Positions 18,316 to 26,260 of a stretch of 64,000 nt of DNA are shown piece after piece (position 1 is the stretch's first letter; the number at the start of each line of letters is the position of its first letter). This DNA comes from Pseudoalteromonas xiamenensis. GTDB lineage: Bacteria; Pseudomonadota; Gammaproteobacteria; Enterobacterales; Alteromonadaceae. The DNA lies in the NCBI RefSeq assembly GCF_042431545.1, contig NZ_JBHLYX010000008.1; one strand, 5' to 3'. Position numbers and translations under genes: made by a program. A model generated the notes under the pieces. That model made no database searches and was not told the DNA's origin. It was given only the letters and a program-made list of their open reading frames with translations.

Positions 18316-19416
18316 ATGAAAAAAGCACTGCACCTGTGGCACCGATATTTGGGTCTTATCATTGCCATACCACTTTTGGTCATTTCACTAACGGGCAGCA
18401 TACTCGTTTTCAAAGAAGAGCTAGACCATTTGATCATGCCTGAATTGGCGAAAGTCGACGCACAAGTTGGTACCCGCCTTCCCTACGACCAATTAAATAC
18501 CTTACTAAAAAATCGGTTTCGAGATTATGAGATTGGTAGCTGGGAAATCTTTGACGATGGACAAACAGCTGACCGCATCTATCTAATAAAACATGGTACG
18601 CTCGACTGGTACAAAGTTTATCTCGATCAATATGCGGGCACTGTCCGCTCAGAACCTGTACCCGTCAACTTCTATCTAACCGACTGGCTACTAGACCTTC
18701 ATTACAAATTCCTGATTGGTGAAACTGGACTTTGGATAACTGGTGTGGCCTCAATAATCTTATTATTTATGGGCATTTCTGGACTTGTGATTTATCGACA
18801 GTTTTGGAAAAAATTCTTTAGTTTGCGACTGAACGTCAAGCGCACTGCATTTTTTAGCGATCTTCACAAGCTCACGGGCATTTGGTCAGCACCAATTCTT
18901 TTGGTACTTGGCTTTACCGGTGCGTATTGGAACATCTCAGAAATAATGCATCACCAATTTGAGCATCATGATGAAGAGAAGGTGGTAACTGGGCCGCTAT
19001 ACAATCAAGCTCTTTCACTCGATGCAATGGCAAAAAATGCGCAAACGCAAATGGGTGGATTTAGAACAACGTATTTACTTTTCCCATTCGAAGAAGGTCG
19101 CCAAATTACCTTCTTTGGTGAAGTCGGCGACATTGGCGTGCTTTCCAGTGAATATTCATCAACTGTAACTTTCAACAAAGAGTCTGGCGTGCTTGAACCT
19201 AATTTTGACATCCGTGAAGCGCCTGCTTTTTTCACCGTTGTTGATAGCTTTAGAAAGCTGCATTTCGGTTATTTTGCAGGGCTACCAAGTAAGATTATAT
19301 GGTGTGTAATCGGCATAACCCCGCTCATTTTCACCATAACAGGTAGTTATTTGTGGCTCAGACGTCGAAAACCAAACCAAAGTCGCAAACAGGTTCCTTT
19401 ATCGGCACAATTGTAA
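18316..19416 (+). CDS. PepSY-associated TM protein, putative ferric-siderophore reductase
   Basis: 366 residues beginning 'MKKALHLWHRYLGLIIAIPL', with the WHRxLG signature at the first helix. Four or five transmembrane helices and periplasmic PepSY-like segments follow, including 'SDLHKLTGIWSAPILLVLGF' and 'FRKLHFGYFAGLPSKIIW' with conserved histidines that could bind haem. Related proteins (FoxB/PiuB-like) sit beside siderophore receptors and are thought to help release or reduce iron. The ribosome site AAGGA is well placed. Confidence 0.88.
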   Translation: MKKALHLWHRYLGLIIAIPLLVISLTGSILVFKEELDHLIMPELAKVDAQVGTRLPYDQLNTLLKNRFRDYEIGSWEIFDDGQTADRIYLIKHGTLDWYKVYLDQYAGTVRSEPVPVNFYLTDWLLDLHYKFLIGETGLWITGVASIILLFMGISGLVIYRQFWKKFFSLRLNVKRTAFFSDLHKLTGIWSAPILLVLGFTGAYWNISEIMHHQFEHHDEEKVVTGPLYNQALSLDAMAKNAQTQMGGFRTTYLLFPFEEGRQITFFGEVGDIGVLSSEYSSTVTFNKESGVLEPNFDIREAPAFFTVVDSFRKLHFGYFAGLPSKIIWCVIGITPLIFTITGSYLWLRRRKPNQSRKQVPLSAQL

Positions 19417-19628
19417 ACATTTTTTCATTGCGGCCCCGCGTGGGCCGTAAACACTTACTCGTCCCCGCGCTTCCTACAATACAATGAATAGATTACAAAA
19501 TTAGGAACGCCTCACAAAATATTCTTTTCCCAAACACCAAGATATGATATTTTTGTTAACGCTATTTATACATTGTAAATACAAGGAATTAATTTTACTT
19601 AATTTATTATTTCAAACTTTCTAACATC

Positions 19629-19653
19629 CATTGTTTTAGGTAAGGTAACAATG
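19629..19653. promoter_or_regulatory. Inverted repeat CATTGTT-N11-AACAATG, candidate operator of the HTH cluster
   Basis: A perfect 7-bp inverted repeat with an 11-bp spacer lies about 38 bp before the first HTH start codon. A further ACATTGT copy lies at 19570-19576. Three copies of the same half-site in one short promoter region suggest an operator, plausibly bound by the HTH proteins encoded downstream (inference). Confidence 0.5.
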
Positions 19654-19690
19654 TAATGCGAAAGTTTGGCATTTTAGCATTGAGGGAGCC

Positions 19691-19993
19691 ATGCAATCAC
19701 CCGAAGAGTATGAGGTCACACTTAGGATCCATACCATTATTAAAGAGCTGAAAGCCAAACGCGGCTATACCAAGAAAAAAATCAGTGAACTGTTGGGGAT
19801 TGGCTTAACCACGTTAGATGACCACCTCAATGGCACCAGTTCTTTTCGCTTAGGTACACTAATTAAATTTGCTCAAATTAGCCGCACACGTTTAGGCGAC
19901 ATTCTTGAAGGCACAAAAGAATTTGATCAGGAATTAAAAAAGGACACCCAACATGAAGAAGAAATCGAACCTATCAAGCAAGAAAATCCTTGA
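19691..19993 (+). CDS. Small XRE-type HTH protein (HTH half of split unit 1)
   Basis: 100 residues. Residues ~5-75 form a helix-turn-helix domain ('KAKRGYTKKKISELLGIG', 'TTLDDHLNGTSSFRLGTLIK'), clearly homologous to the N-termini of the two larger proteins downstream. It ends in a charged tail without membrane segments. The ribosome site GAGGGAG precedes the ATG closely. Its end overlaps the peptide gene by 41 nt in another frame, and a membrane-only homologue follows. It may act as the soluble DNA-binding partner of the membrane protein. The family is not one I can name beyond XRE-like. Confidence 0.8.
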   Translation: MQSPEEYEVTLRIHTIIKELKAKRGYTKKKISELLGIGLTTLDDHLNGTSSFRLGTLIKFAQISRTRLGDILEGTKEFDQELKKDTQHEEEIEPIKQENP

Positions 19994-20120
19994 TTTAGAC
20001 CTTTTATCAACTGTCAATGCGGGTTCGGCAGCTGCTAAACCCTCTAATCCAAGACGAACAAGCTCGCCTGAGCCAGTAACCCCCCCTCCATTATACCTTG
20101 ATTATAAGATTGGTGTTTAA
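19953..20120 (+). CDS. Small leader-type peptide (55 aa) overlapping the HTH gene
   Basis: An ATG at 19953 opens a 55-codon frame, +1 relative to the HTH gene, with AAGGA 8 nt upstream. The peptide starts with a Lys/Ser-rich stretch and then 'KKILDLDLLSTVNAG', similar to leaders processed after a double-glycine-like AG/GG. The rest is proline- and charge-rich ('PSNPRRTSSPEPVTPPP') and ends 'YLDYKIGV'. It contains no cysteine. Its stop is 3 nt before the start of the membrane gene, so HTH, peptide and membrane genes are translationally coupled. It could be a secreted signal, a RiPP-like precursor or a small regulator. Expression is not proven. Confidence 0.6.
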   Translation: MKKKSNLSSKKILDLDLLSTVNAGSAAAKPSNPRRTSSPEPVTPPPLYLDYKIGV

Positions 20121-20123
20121 TAT

Positions 20124-20762
20124 ATGAGTTCTCTGAGAAATTTAGTTATTTTTTCTATAATCATTGGAACTTTATGTGCAACATTTCTCTTGAAAGATGG
20201 TTATGCCTTGCCATTGGTCATGTTTATACTTACTTTTATGTTTTTAATGGAGAAGAAAGATCTTAATTTTAGGTATCTATCTGGTTCGATAATACTCATT
20301 AGTACACTTGAATTATTTCTATTCTCACTATTCTCTAAATACATATACGGTCAGTACTCGGGATTCAGTCAAGGAATTTGGATATTCTCCGTCCATCTAC
20401 TTGTAGACTTTACAATATACTACCTCATCTCAAACAGAAAAGAATTAAGTATAAAATACTTATTTAAAAACACCCCGTCAAAACACTCAAAAATACTTGA
20501 TAAATCGATACTTGATGCACCTTTACTAGGTTCTTATTTTCTATTTTGTATTGTTGACTCGCTTGCGCTGGGAGAAAACTTTTTAAGAAACCTGGATAAA
20601 ATAGGGTTTTCAGAAGATTTTTCTAAGCAATTTTGGCACATACAATTTATCTTTGATTATTATGAAGTGATAAAGTACTCAATTTTATCTTTGGTCACTT
20701 TAATGTTTATAGCAATATTTATTAAAAAAAGAGCTTTTAACGGCACAACAAAAACCGCGTAA
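20124..20762 (+). CDS. Polytopic membrane protein (membrane half of split unit 1)
   Basis: 212 residues with about six transmembrane helices and no HTH. It aligns by eye with the C-terminal halves of the next two genes: 'YIYGQYSGFSQGIWIFSVHL' and 'FCIVDSLALGENFLRNLDKI', with later F..F.H..F..DYYE residues. The conserved polar residues (Tyr, Gln, His, Asp, Asn, Arg) inside or next to helices suggest binding or catalysis rather than a mere anchor. The start follows the peptide stop directly and lacks its own strong ribosome site, so translation is probably coupled. Confidence 0.75.
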   Translation: MSSLRNLVIFSIIIGTLCATFLLKDGYALPLVMFILTFMFLMEKKDLNFRYLSGSIILISTLELFLFSLFSKYIYGQYSGFSQGIWIFSVHLLVDFTIYYLISNRKELSIKYLFKNTPSKHSKILDKSILDAPLLGSYFLFCIVDSLALGENFLRNLDKIGFSEDFSKQFWHIQFIFDYYEVIKYSILSLVTLMFIAIFIKKRAFNGTTKTA

Positions 20763-20770
20763 TCAAAATA

Positions 20771-21664
20771 ATGCAAACCTCAGACGAATTGGAAGTCACA
20801 CAGCGCGTTCGTGAAATAATCGATGAGCTTAAAGCAAGACGCGGTTACACGAAAAAACGCGTTTGTGACTTGTTGGGTATTGGCCAATCCACCCTAGATG
20901 ATTACCTCAATGGTAAATCATCTTTCAAGCTCGATACCTTGATAAAGCTATCGCAAATTAGTCGTTTAAGTCTTTCGGAGATTGTTGAAGGGACTAAAGA
21001 CTATGACCGTCAATTGCACGAAACTAGCAATTTAAAACTCAAGCAACTTATCCGTAAAGGTATGGAGCTGAGCTTCATCGTTTTACTCGGTTTTATGATT
21101 GGGGCTAACTTCCTATTGCTAGTCATTTCTCTTTTAGTCGTGTTTAATTTTTTATCAAGGAATGAACCTCACGGCCAACTTTTCTCCGGGTTTATACTCA
21201 TTCTAACGGTTTTTGAATTAGGGTTAACCATGCCTTTTGAGCGATATATATATGGTCAGTACTCTACCTTTATACAAAACAGCACGATATTCTCAATCCA
21301 TTTACTCATGGATATCATTACGTTCGTTTGCATTCGAAATTACCAAACCATCTCTCTATTAATTTTGTATAGAAAGCCTTTAAAGGAACGACTTGTGTAC
21401 TTCAATACAAGCAGCATACTCGGTCCACTCCTTTTTACTTATCTTATTTTTTGTCTTACCGACACCATCGCATTAGCAGAAAATTTGATCCGACATTTAG
21501 ACAAAATCGGCATTAGTGACTCTTTTGCTGCTCGATTTTCTCACTGGACTTTCTGGTTCAATCACTATCCAGAGATAAAAACAACGTTAGTCTGTTTTGT
21601 TCTTTTCTTACTGTATAGTAATTTGATGCTTCATCGCTCGTCCAAAACAATCTCATTAAGTTAA
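20771..21664 (+). CDS. HTH-membrane fusion protein (unit 2)
   Basis: 297 residues. Residues 1-80 are the XRE-type HTH ('KARRGYTKKRVCDLLGIG', 'STLDDYLNGKSSFKLDTL'), linked by a charged stretch to six membrane helices homologous to the 20124 protein. The conserved motifs 'YIYGQYSTFIQ', 'SIHLLMDIITF' and 'FCLTDTIALAENLIRHLDKI' are present. It is a membrane-tethered one-component regulator by architecture. It starts 8 nt after the previous stop, and the next unit follows after 5 nt, so all are one operon. Confidence 0.8.
   Translation: MQTSDELEVTQRVREIIDELKARRGYTKKRVCDLLGIGQSTLDDYLNGKSSFKLDTLIKLSQISRLSLSEIVEGTKDYDRQLHETSNLKLKQLIRKGMELSFIVLLGFMIGANFLLLVISLLVVFNFLSRNEPHGQLFSGFILILTVFELGLTMPFERYIYGQYSTFIQNSTIFSIHLLMDIITFVCIRNYQTISLLILYRKPLKERLVYFNTSSILGPLLFTYLIFCLTDTIALAENLIRHLDKIGISDSFAARFSHWTFWFNHYPEIKTTLVCFVLFLLYSNLMLHRSSKTISLS
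20792..21019 (+). repeat. Near-identical HTH-coding repeat, copy A
   Basis: About 228 bp that match 21691-21918 with roughly 18 differences counted by eye, nearly all synonymous. The protein segment differs at one residue (Lys/Arg near DYDRQL) until the linker. The flanking membrane-domain sequences have diverged far more. Confidence 0.75.
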
Positions 21665-21669
21665 TCACC

Positions 21670-22560
21670 ATGCAAATCCCGGAAGAAATTGAAGTAACAC
21701 AGCGCGTTCGTGAGATAATCGATGAGCTTAAAGCAAGACGTGGTTACACGAAAAAACGCGTTTGTGACTTATTGGGTATTGGCCAATCCACCTTAGACGA
21801 TTACCTCAATGGCAAGTCGTCGTTCAAGCTCGATACCTTGATAAAGTTGTCGCAAATTAGTCGTTTAAGTCTTTCGGAGATCGTTGAAGGGACAAGAGAT
21901 TACGACCGTCAACTTCAGACTTCACAGGAATTCAAACTAAAGGAAATCGCTCGCAAAGGCATCGAACTAAGCCTTATTATTTTAATCGCCATGTCATCAG
22001 GGATTTATTATCTAAGTTTGTATGTGGTAATGCTTGCTGGAATCTATTTTTTATCAAAAAAGTCCCGTTCTTCACAGTTTATAACGTTACTAATAATCAT
22101 ATCCACAATCATTGAGATAGGCCTAACAATCCCATGTCACCTATTTATGCGAGATTACTCAGGCTACACTCAAGGCAATGTCATTTTCCCTATACATTTG
22201 ACCATGGACATAGTTACCTTGATTGGCATTTGGAATTATCAAACTCTAGCGTGCAATTTTTACAAATCCAGACCTTTAACGGTAAAACTGAATCTCTTTG
22301 AAAAATGCCATATTCACGCTCCGATGATGTCGTTGTATTTTGTCTTCTGCTTTGTTGACTTAGCTGCGATAGTGGAAAATCAAATTCGCAATTTAGAAAA
22401 ACTGGGGATTGACGAATCATTTGCCTCTCAATTTTACCATTGGCAATTTATATACGACTACTACGAATCAATTAAAGTGGCGCTCATTTGTTGTACCGTC
22501 TTTCTGCTTATCAGCAACCTATCCATTCTCAAAGCAACACAAAAACACGCGGTAAGTTGA
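21670..22560 (+). CDS. HTH-membrane fusion protein (unit 3)
   Basis: 296 residues with the same plan as unit 2: an HTH at 1-80, a charged linker and about six helices. The HTH is almost identical to unit 2, whereas the membrane part is clearly different ('RDYSGYTQGNVIFPIHLTMD', 'FCFVDLAAIVENQIRNLEKL'). That suggests different sensed ligands feeding a shared DNA site (inference). A hairpin follows the stop. No homologous named family is recognised for the membrane domain. Confidence 0.8.
   Translation: MQIPEEIEVTQRVREIIDELKARRGYTKKRVCDLLGIGQSTLDDYLNGKSSFKLDTLIKLSQISRLSLSEIVEGTRDYDRQLQTSQEFKLKEIARKGIELSLIILIAMSSGIYYLSLYVVMLAGIYFLSKKSRSSQFITLLIIISTIIEIGLTIPCHLFMRDYSGYTQGNVIFPIHLTMDIVTLIGIWNYQTLACNFYKSRPLTVKLNLFEKCHIHAPMMSLYFVFCFVDLAAIVENQIRNLEKLGIDESFASQFYHWQFIYDYYESIKVALICCTVFLLISNLSILKATQKHAVS
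21691..21918 (+). repeat. Near-identical HTH-coding repeat, copy B
   Basis: The partner of 20792-21019. The identity stops abruptly in the linker, consistent with recent duplication or gene conversion limited to the DNA-binding half. Confidence 0.75.
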
Positions 22561-22577
22561 GTTACCCACCTTTCGAT

Positions 22578-22599
22578 ACTGGTGCAAACTCGCACCAGT
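22578..22599 (+). terminator. Stem-loop at the end of the HTH cluster
   Basis: ACTGGTGC pairs with GCACCAGT across a 6-nt loop, 18 bp after the last stop. There is no clear T-tract, so terminator function is uncertain. Confidence 0.45.
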
Positions 22600-22797
22600 T
22601 AAACTTTAAAATACCCCACGTCGATGTCTTGGGGCTTTGTTAAAAACTACATGACAAAATACAATCACTACGTACAGAAATTTGAGTTATCAGCTTGAAC
22701 CGATTAGAAATAAATCGAATTTTATGCATCGAGAGGATGCTTAAAATGATAAATAAATGTTAAAATAAGCTAACTTTACCTTTTAGTACCGACAAGT

Positions 22798-24078
22798 ATG
22801 TCTGAGCAACATAATCAGTATTTAAGCCAAGGCGCGCTTTTTCTAATTCTTTCAATTTTGCTTGGATACGTCGCTGACTATACGTTTAACCTGACACTAA
22901 GTCGGCATTTAAGCGTACATGAATATGGCGATTACAAAGTCGCTTATGGTTTCACTACGTTAATGTCAGTACTCGTGTTACTAGGTGGAGACAGACTGGC
23001 CCCCCGTATTTTATCAAGGCCTATTTCAGAGCAGCACACCAGCACCATTATCGATTATCTCGCCTTTTATCTTAAAAATGCGTTTGTGCTGAGCCTTATC
23101 GTTATTGTTCTGACGTGGGTGGCAAGCTTTGCTTACCTGTTTTCCTTTGATAAACAAGACCATCACGCGATGGCGTATATGGTGCTTGCAGTACCACTCA
23201 TCGCAGTTGGTGCAATTTTAAGCCGAGTGCTGCAAAGTGCTAAAAGACTTGCTGCATCCAATTTACCGTGGCGAATAGCACTCCCCGCGCTCAAAGCGCT
23301 TTGTGTGCTATTACTTGCAAAATGGTTTACTACGTTGTCGGTCATTCATGTAATAGCAGCAGGGATCTCGGTAGTACTGGCCATTTTATTTTGGCAATTA
23401 CGCTATTTAAAGCAGCTTGGATTACTGCATTCACTCAAACCGACGCATAGTTTAGACACCTCGAAGTTGCTCAAACTCTCCATCCCAATGATGCTCGCGA
23501 TGCTCGTCACTATGTTGCTAAACCAAACCGACATATTTATGTTGGAGCTGATTTCACAAGAGCATACGGTCGGCCATTTCGGTGCAGCAAATACCTTGGC
23601 GCACCTTATTCCCGTAACTCAAGTGACTATCGCAAGTCTTTTTATGCCCTTGATTGGTCACTACTTTGACAAACAGCCTGACCAAGCACTTGCGTTATTT
23701 AAAAAAGCACAGCGCATCACGATTATGGTCATTGCTGCAATTGCGGTATTGCTTTTCCTATTTTCAAATTCACTTTTAGCCATTTTTGGTGAAAGTTACT
23801 TAAATGCTGAACCCGCGTTGGTTTGGCTGATTGCAGGATACAGTATATGGGCATTTGCAGCGCCAAGTGTTACTTGGCAACAGTACAACGGGAATGGCTT
23901 ACAAATCGTATATGTTGGCGCGGCGGCAATAATGATTGATTTAGTGGCGAACCTTTACTTTATTCCAAAATATGACATCGAAGGCGCCGCGATAGCAACG
24001 GCATTGTCGCTGTCCTGTGCCACGGTATTGGTGCTCATGTTGAATCTAAAGCAGTCAGCAAAAACTATCGAAAATTAA
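22798..24078 (+). CDS. Polysaccharide flippase (Wzx/MOP superfamily)
   Basis: 426 residues with about 12 transmembrane helices. The N-terminal 'YTFNLTLSRHLSVHEYGDYK' and the middle 'NQTDIFMLELISQEHTVGHF' are typical of Wzx/RfbX-like lipid-linked oligosaccharide translocases of the MOP superfamily. The C-terminal 'IEGAAIATALSLSCATVLVL' supports this. It stands alone without glycosyltransferases, so the substrate is unknown. It is on the same strand as the HTH cluster but 237 bp away, and is probably a separate transcription unit. Confidence 0.85.
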   Translation: MSEQHNQYLSQGALFLILSILLGYVADYTFNLTLSRHLSVHEYGDYKVAYGFTTLMSVLVLLGGDRLAPRILSRPISEQHTSTIIDYLAFYLKNAFVLSLIVIVLTWVASFAYLFSFDKQDHHAMAYMVLAVPLIAVGAILSRVLQSAKRLAASNLPWRIALPALKALCVLLLAKWFTTLSVIHVIAAGISVVLAILFWQLRYLKQLGLLHSLKPTHSLDTSKLLKLSIPMMLAMLVTMLLNQTDIFMLELISQEHTVGHFGAANTLAHLIPVTQVTIASLFMPLIGHYFDKQPDQALALFKKAQRITIMVIAAIAVLLFLFSNSLLAIFGESYLNAEPALVWLIAGYSIWAFAAPSVTWQQYNGNGLQIVYVGAAAIMIDLVANLYFIPKYDIEGAAIATALSLSCATVLVLMLNLKQSAKTIEN

Positions 24079-24127
24079 ATGAAACAGATGCTTAACGAAA
24101 ATCAACCCCGTGGTTATCGGCATAAGC

Positions 24128-24529
24128 CTAGCTACCGTATTCAACAGGTAAGTGACTGTTAACCCACTCGATAAAACCACCCGCGACTGAGTAGACTTTC
24201 TCAAAACCCATTTCTTTTAAACTCAGCGCTGCAAGGGCTGAACGTGCACCAGAGCGACAAATAAGGTAAATCGGACGATGTGCGAGGCATTCAAGTGCAT
24301 CTTTATCACACAAATCACACACCATCGGGTGGAGATGAATCTTCATTTCAAGCACGCCCCTAGGAAAGTTTACGCTTTTGGCGAGGTGTCCCACGTTGAA
24401 CTCCTCGGGTTCACGCACATCAATTAAAACAGAGTCATCGTTTTGTAACGCTTCGAACAGCTCAAGCACAGAGACTTCACTTATCGCACCTTTTGCTTGT
24501 TCAACTAACTGCTGTGACGATTTGACCAT
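24128..24529 (-). CDS. Rhodanese-domain protein with extra cysteine cluster
   Basis: 133 residues and a single rhodanese domain. The active-site loop CRSGAR (near residue 93) carries the catalytic Cys and has the length of thiosulfate/persulfide sulfurtransferases. 'LIDVREPEEF' and 'GGFIEW' frame the domain. An insertion before the active strand carries 'VCDLCDKDALEC', three cysteines that could bind metal or relay sulfur. It is the last gene of the sulfide-detoxification operon and starts 18 nt after the TauE/SafE-type gene. It probably passes persulfide sulfur on as sulfite or thiosulfate. Confidence 0.9.
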   Translation of the reverse strand: MVKSSQQLVEQAKGAISEVSVLELFEALQNDDSVLIDVREPEEFNVGHLAKSVNFPRGVLEMKIHLHPMVCDLCDKDALECLAHRPIYLICRSGARSALAALSLKEMGFEKVYSVAGGFIEWVNSHLPVEYGS

Positions 24530-24546
24530 ATAACCCTCTAATTAGA

Positions 24547-25299
24547 CTACAGATAGACACTACGCATGAACACGAAACCAGACATGGCGAGCAAGAACAC
24601 GGCAAACCCCTTTTGCAACCATTGTTTGGGCAACAACGTACTAAGCCTACTTCCAAATAAACTACCTAAAATCCCGCCAAACACCATTACACCTATCAGC
24701 GCCCAATCAAAGATCATCGCTTGAGCACTGTAGAGCTCGTAATACTTCACAAACCCCGAGCTGGAATTCATTGCGATAATCATTAAACTTGTTCCTGTTG
24801 CGAGCAACATTGGTAATCCTGCAAAAAACATTAGAGCGGGAACAATTAAAAAGCCTCCTCCAACGCCTACAAAACCAGTCACAACCCCAACAACAAAACC
24901 CTCAAGCAGCAATAATTGTAGAGGCTGCACCGCTGTTGATGTCGATTCTTTACGTCCTCGCCACATAAACACGGCGGCAATACTCATCAGCACCACGAAC
25001 ACGAAGAGTTGAACTCGGCTGCCCACGATTGAACCAAACCAGGCACCGAAGTAAGTACCAAACATGCCAGGGAGACCAAACCAAATTAAGTGCCGATAAC
25101 TCACTTGGTGCTTCAACACGTTAAAAATACTCCCACCAAAACTAATCCCAGCGACTATCGCCAATGAAGAGGCAATCGCAAGTGGCGCAGGTACGTCAAG
25201 TAGATACATGAGAATTGGTACGGTCAGAATTGAACCACCTGACCCAAACACGCCCAAACTAAGGCCGATAATTGTTGCGCCAAATAGCGCTTGCAACAT
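24547..25299 (-). CDS. TSUP-family sulfite/sulfur-anion exporter (TauE/SafE)
   Basis: 250 residues with about eight membrane helices in two halves. The glycine-rich motifs 'GSGGSILTVPILMYLLDVP' and 'GFVGVGGGFLIVPALMFFAG' are the duplicated TauE/SafE signature. The ATG at 25299 is chosen over the GTG at 25302. It lies between the dioxygenase and rhodanese genes, where it would export the sulfite produced by persulfide oxidation. This gene order is known for sulfide-responsive operons in several proteobacteria. Confidence 0.9.
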   Translation of the reverse strand: MLQALFGATIIGLSLGVFGSGGSILTVPILMYLLDVPAPLAIASSLAIVAGISFGGSIFNVLKHQVSYRHLIWFGLPGMFGTYFGAWFGSIVGSRVQLFVFVVLMSIAAVFMWRGRKESTSTAVQPLQLLLLEGFVVGVVTGFVGVGGGFLIVPALMFFAGLPMLLATGTSLMIIAMNSSSGFVKYYELYSAQAMIFDWALIGVMVFGGILGSLFGSRLSTLLPKQWLQKGFAVFLLAMSGFVFMRSVYL

Positions 25300-25325
25300 C
25301 ACGTCTGTACTCCCGATTGCGCTGA

Positions 25326-26237
25326 CTAGAGCATGTTCAAAGGAATTTTTAAGTAGATTTGGCCGTTATCTTCCGCTGGCGGCATGTCGCCTGCTCGAAT
25401 GTTGAGTTGAACGGCGGGTAGGATAAGGCGAGGCATCGACAACGTTTTATCACGCGATTCGCGACGTGCTATAAATTCCGCTTCACTTACCCCGTCACGT
25501 ATATGAATATTCAACTCGCGTTGTTTCGCAACCGTTGTGCAGCATTCGTGTCCTCGGTCTTTTGTTGGGTAGTCGTGGCACACATACAATTCGGTTTGTG
25601 GCTTTAATGCCAACAAAGATTGGATCGAGCGGTACAGCGTTTTAGCACTGCCACCAGGAAAATCACAGCGCGCAGTGCCCACATCGGGCATAAACAGCGT
25701 GTCACCAACAAACGCCATTTCTTCGTTGATAATGTAAGCCAAATCAGCTGGGGTATGCCCTGGGGTATGCATTATCCGGATGGACATGCCTCCGACGGCA
25801 ATAATGTCTTGATCGCTAAAAAGATGATCAAACTGCGTACCGTTTGGCAAAAACGATTTCTCTAAATTAAAGATTGTTTTAAAGGTTTGCTGAACGACTT
25901 TAATATGCTCACCAATACCGATTTTAGCGCCCGTTTTAGCCTTTAAAAAAGGGGCTGCAGATACATGGTCCGCATGAGCGTGCGTTTCTAAAACCCACTC
26001 TAACTGGTAACCCTGTTGCTTTAAATAAGCCACTATTTTCTCAGCACTTTCAGTGCTAGTACGTCCGGATTTGTAGTCAAAGTCTAAAACCGGGTCGATC
26101 ACAATCGCTTTGCTGGTGCTAATGTCGGCAACCACATAGCTAAACGTTTCGCTGTCGCTGTCCAAAAAGGCTTCTACATGTATTGGCGACTTAGTCGCTG
26201 TGTATCCAAACGAGCTATTCATTTCACTGTGACCCAT
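25326..26237 (-). CDS. Metallo-beta-lactamase-fold persulfide dioxygenase (ETHE1/Blh-like)
   Basis: 303 residues. The metal-binding motif THAHADH appears near residue 86 ('LETHAHADHVSAAPFLKAKT'). The later ligands are in 'HTPGHTPADLAY' and 'GDTLFMPDVGTARCDFPGG', the latter a signature of the ETHE1/Blh persulfide dioxygenase branch. It oxidises glutathione persulfide to sulfite. It is the first gene of an operon with the TauE/SafE exporter and the rhodanese. A perfect palindrome lies just upstream. Confidence 0.9.
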   Translation of the reverse strand: MGHSEMNSSFGYTATKSPIHVEAFLDSDSETFSYVVADISTSKAIVIDPVLDFDYKSGRTSTESAEKIVAYLKQQGYQLEWVLETHAHADHVSAAPFLKAKTGAKIGIGEHIKVVQQTFKTIFNLEKSFLPNGTQFDHLFSDQDIIAVGGMSIRIMHTPGHTPADLAYIINEEMAFVGDTLFMPDVGTARCDFPGGSAKTLYRSIQSLLALKPQTELYVCHDYPTKDRGHECCTTVAKQRELNIHIRDGVSEAEFIARRESRDKTLSMPRLILPAVQLNIRAGDMPPAEDNGQIYLKIPLNML

Positions 26238-26260
26238 TCTACGCTCTCATATTCCACATG

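Noticed and set aside
19691..20762. Unit 1 of the HTH cluster as a frameshifted pseudogene of an HTH-membrane fusion
   Set aside because: The two halves are separated by more than 120 bp with an open small frame that has its own ribosome site, and both halves keep conserved motifs, so decay is less likely than a true gene split; it is not excluded.
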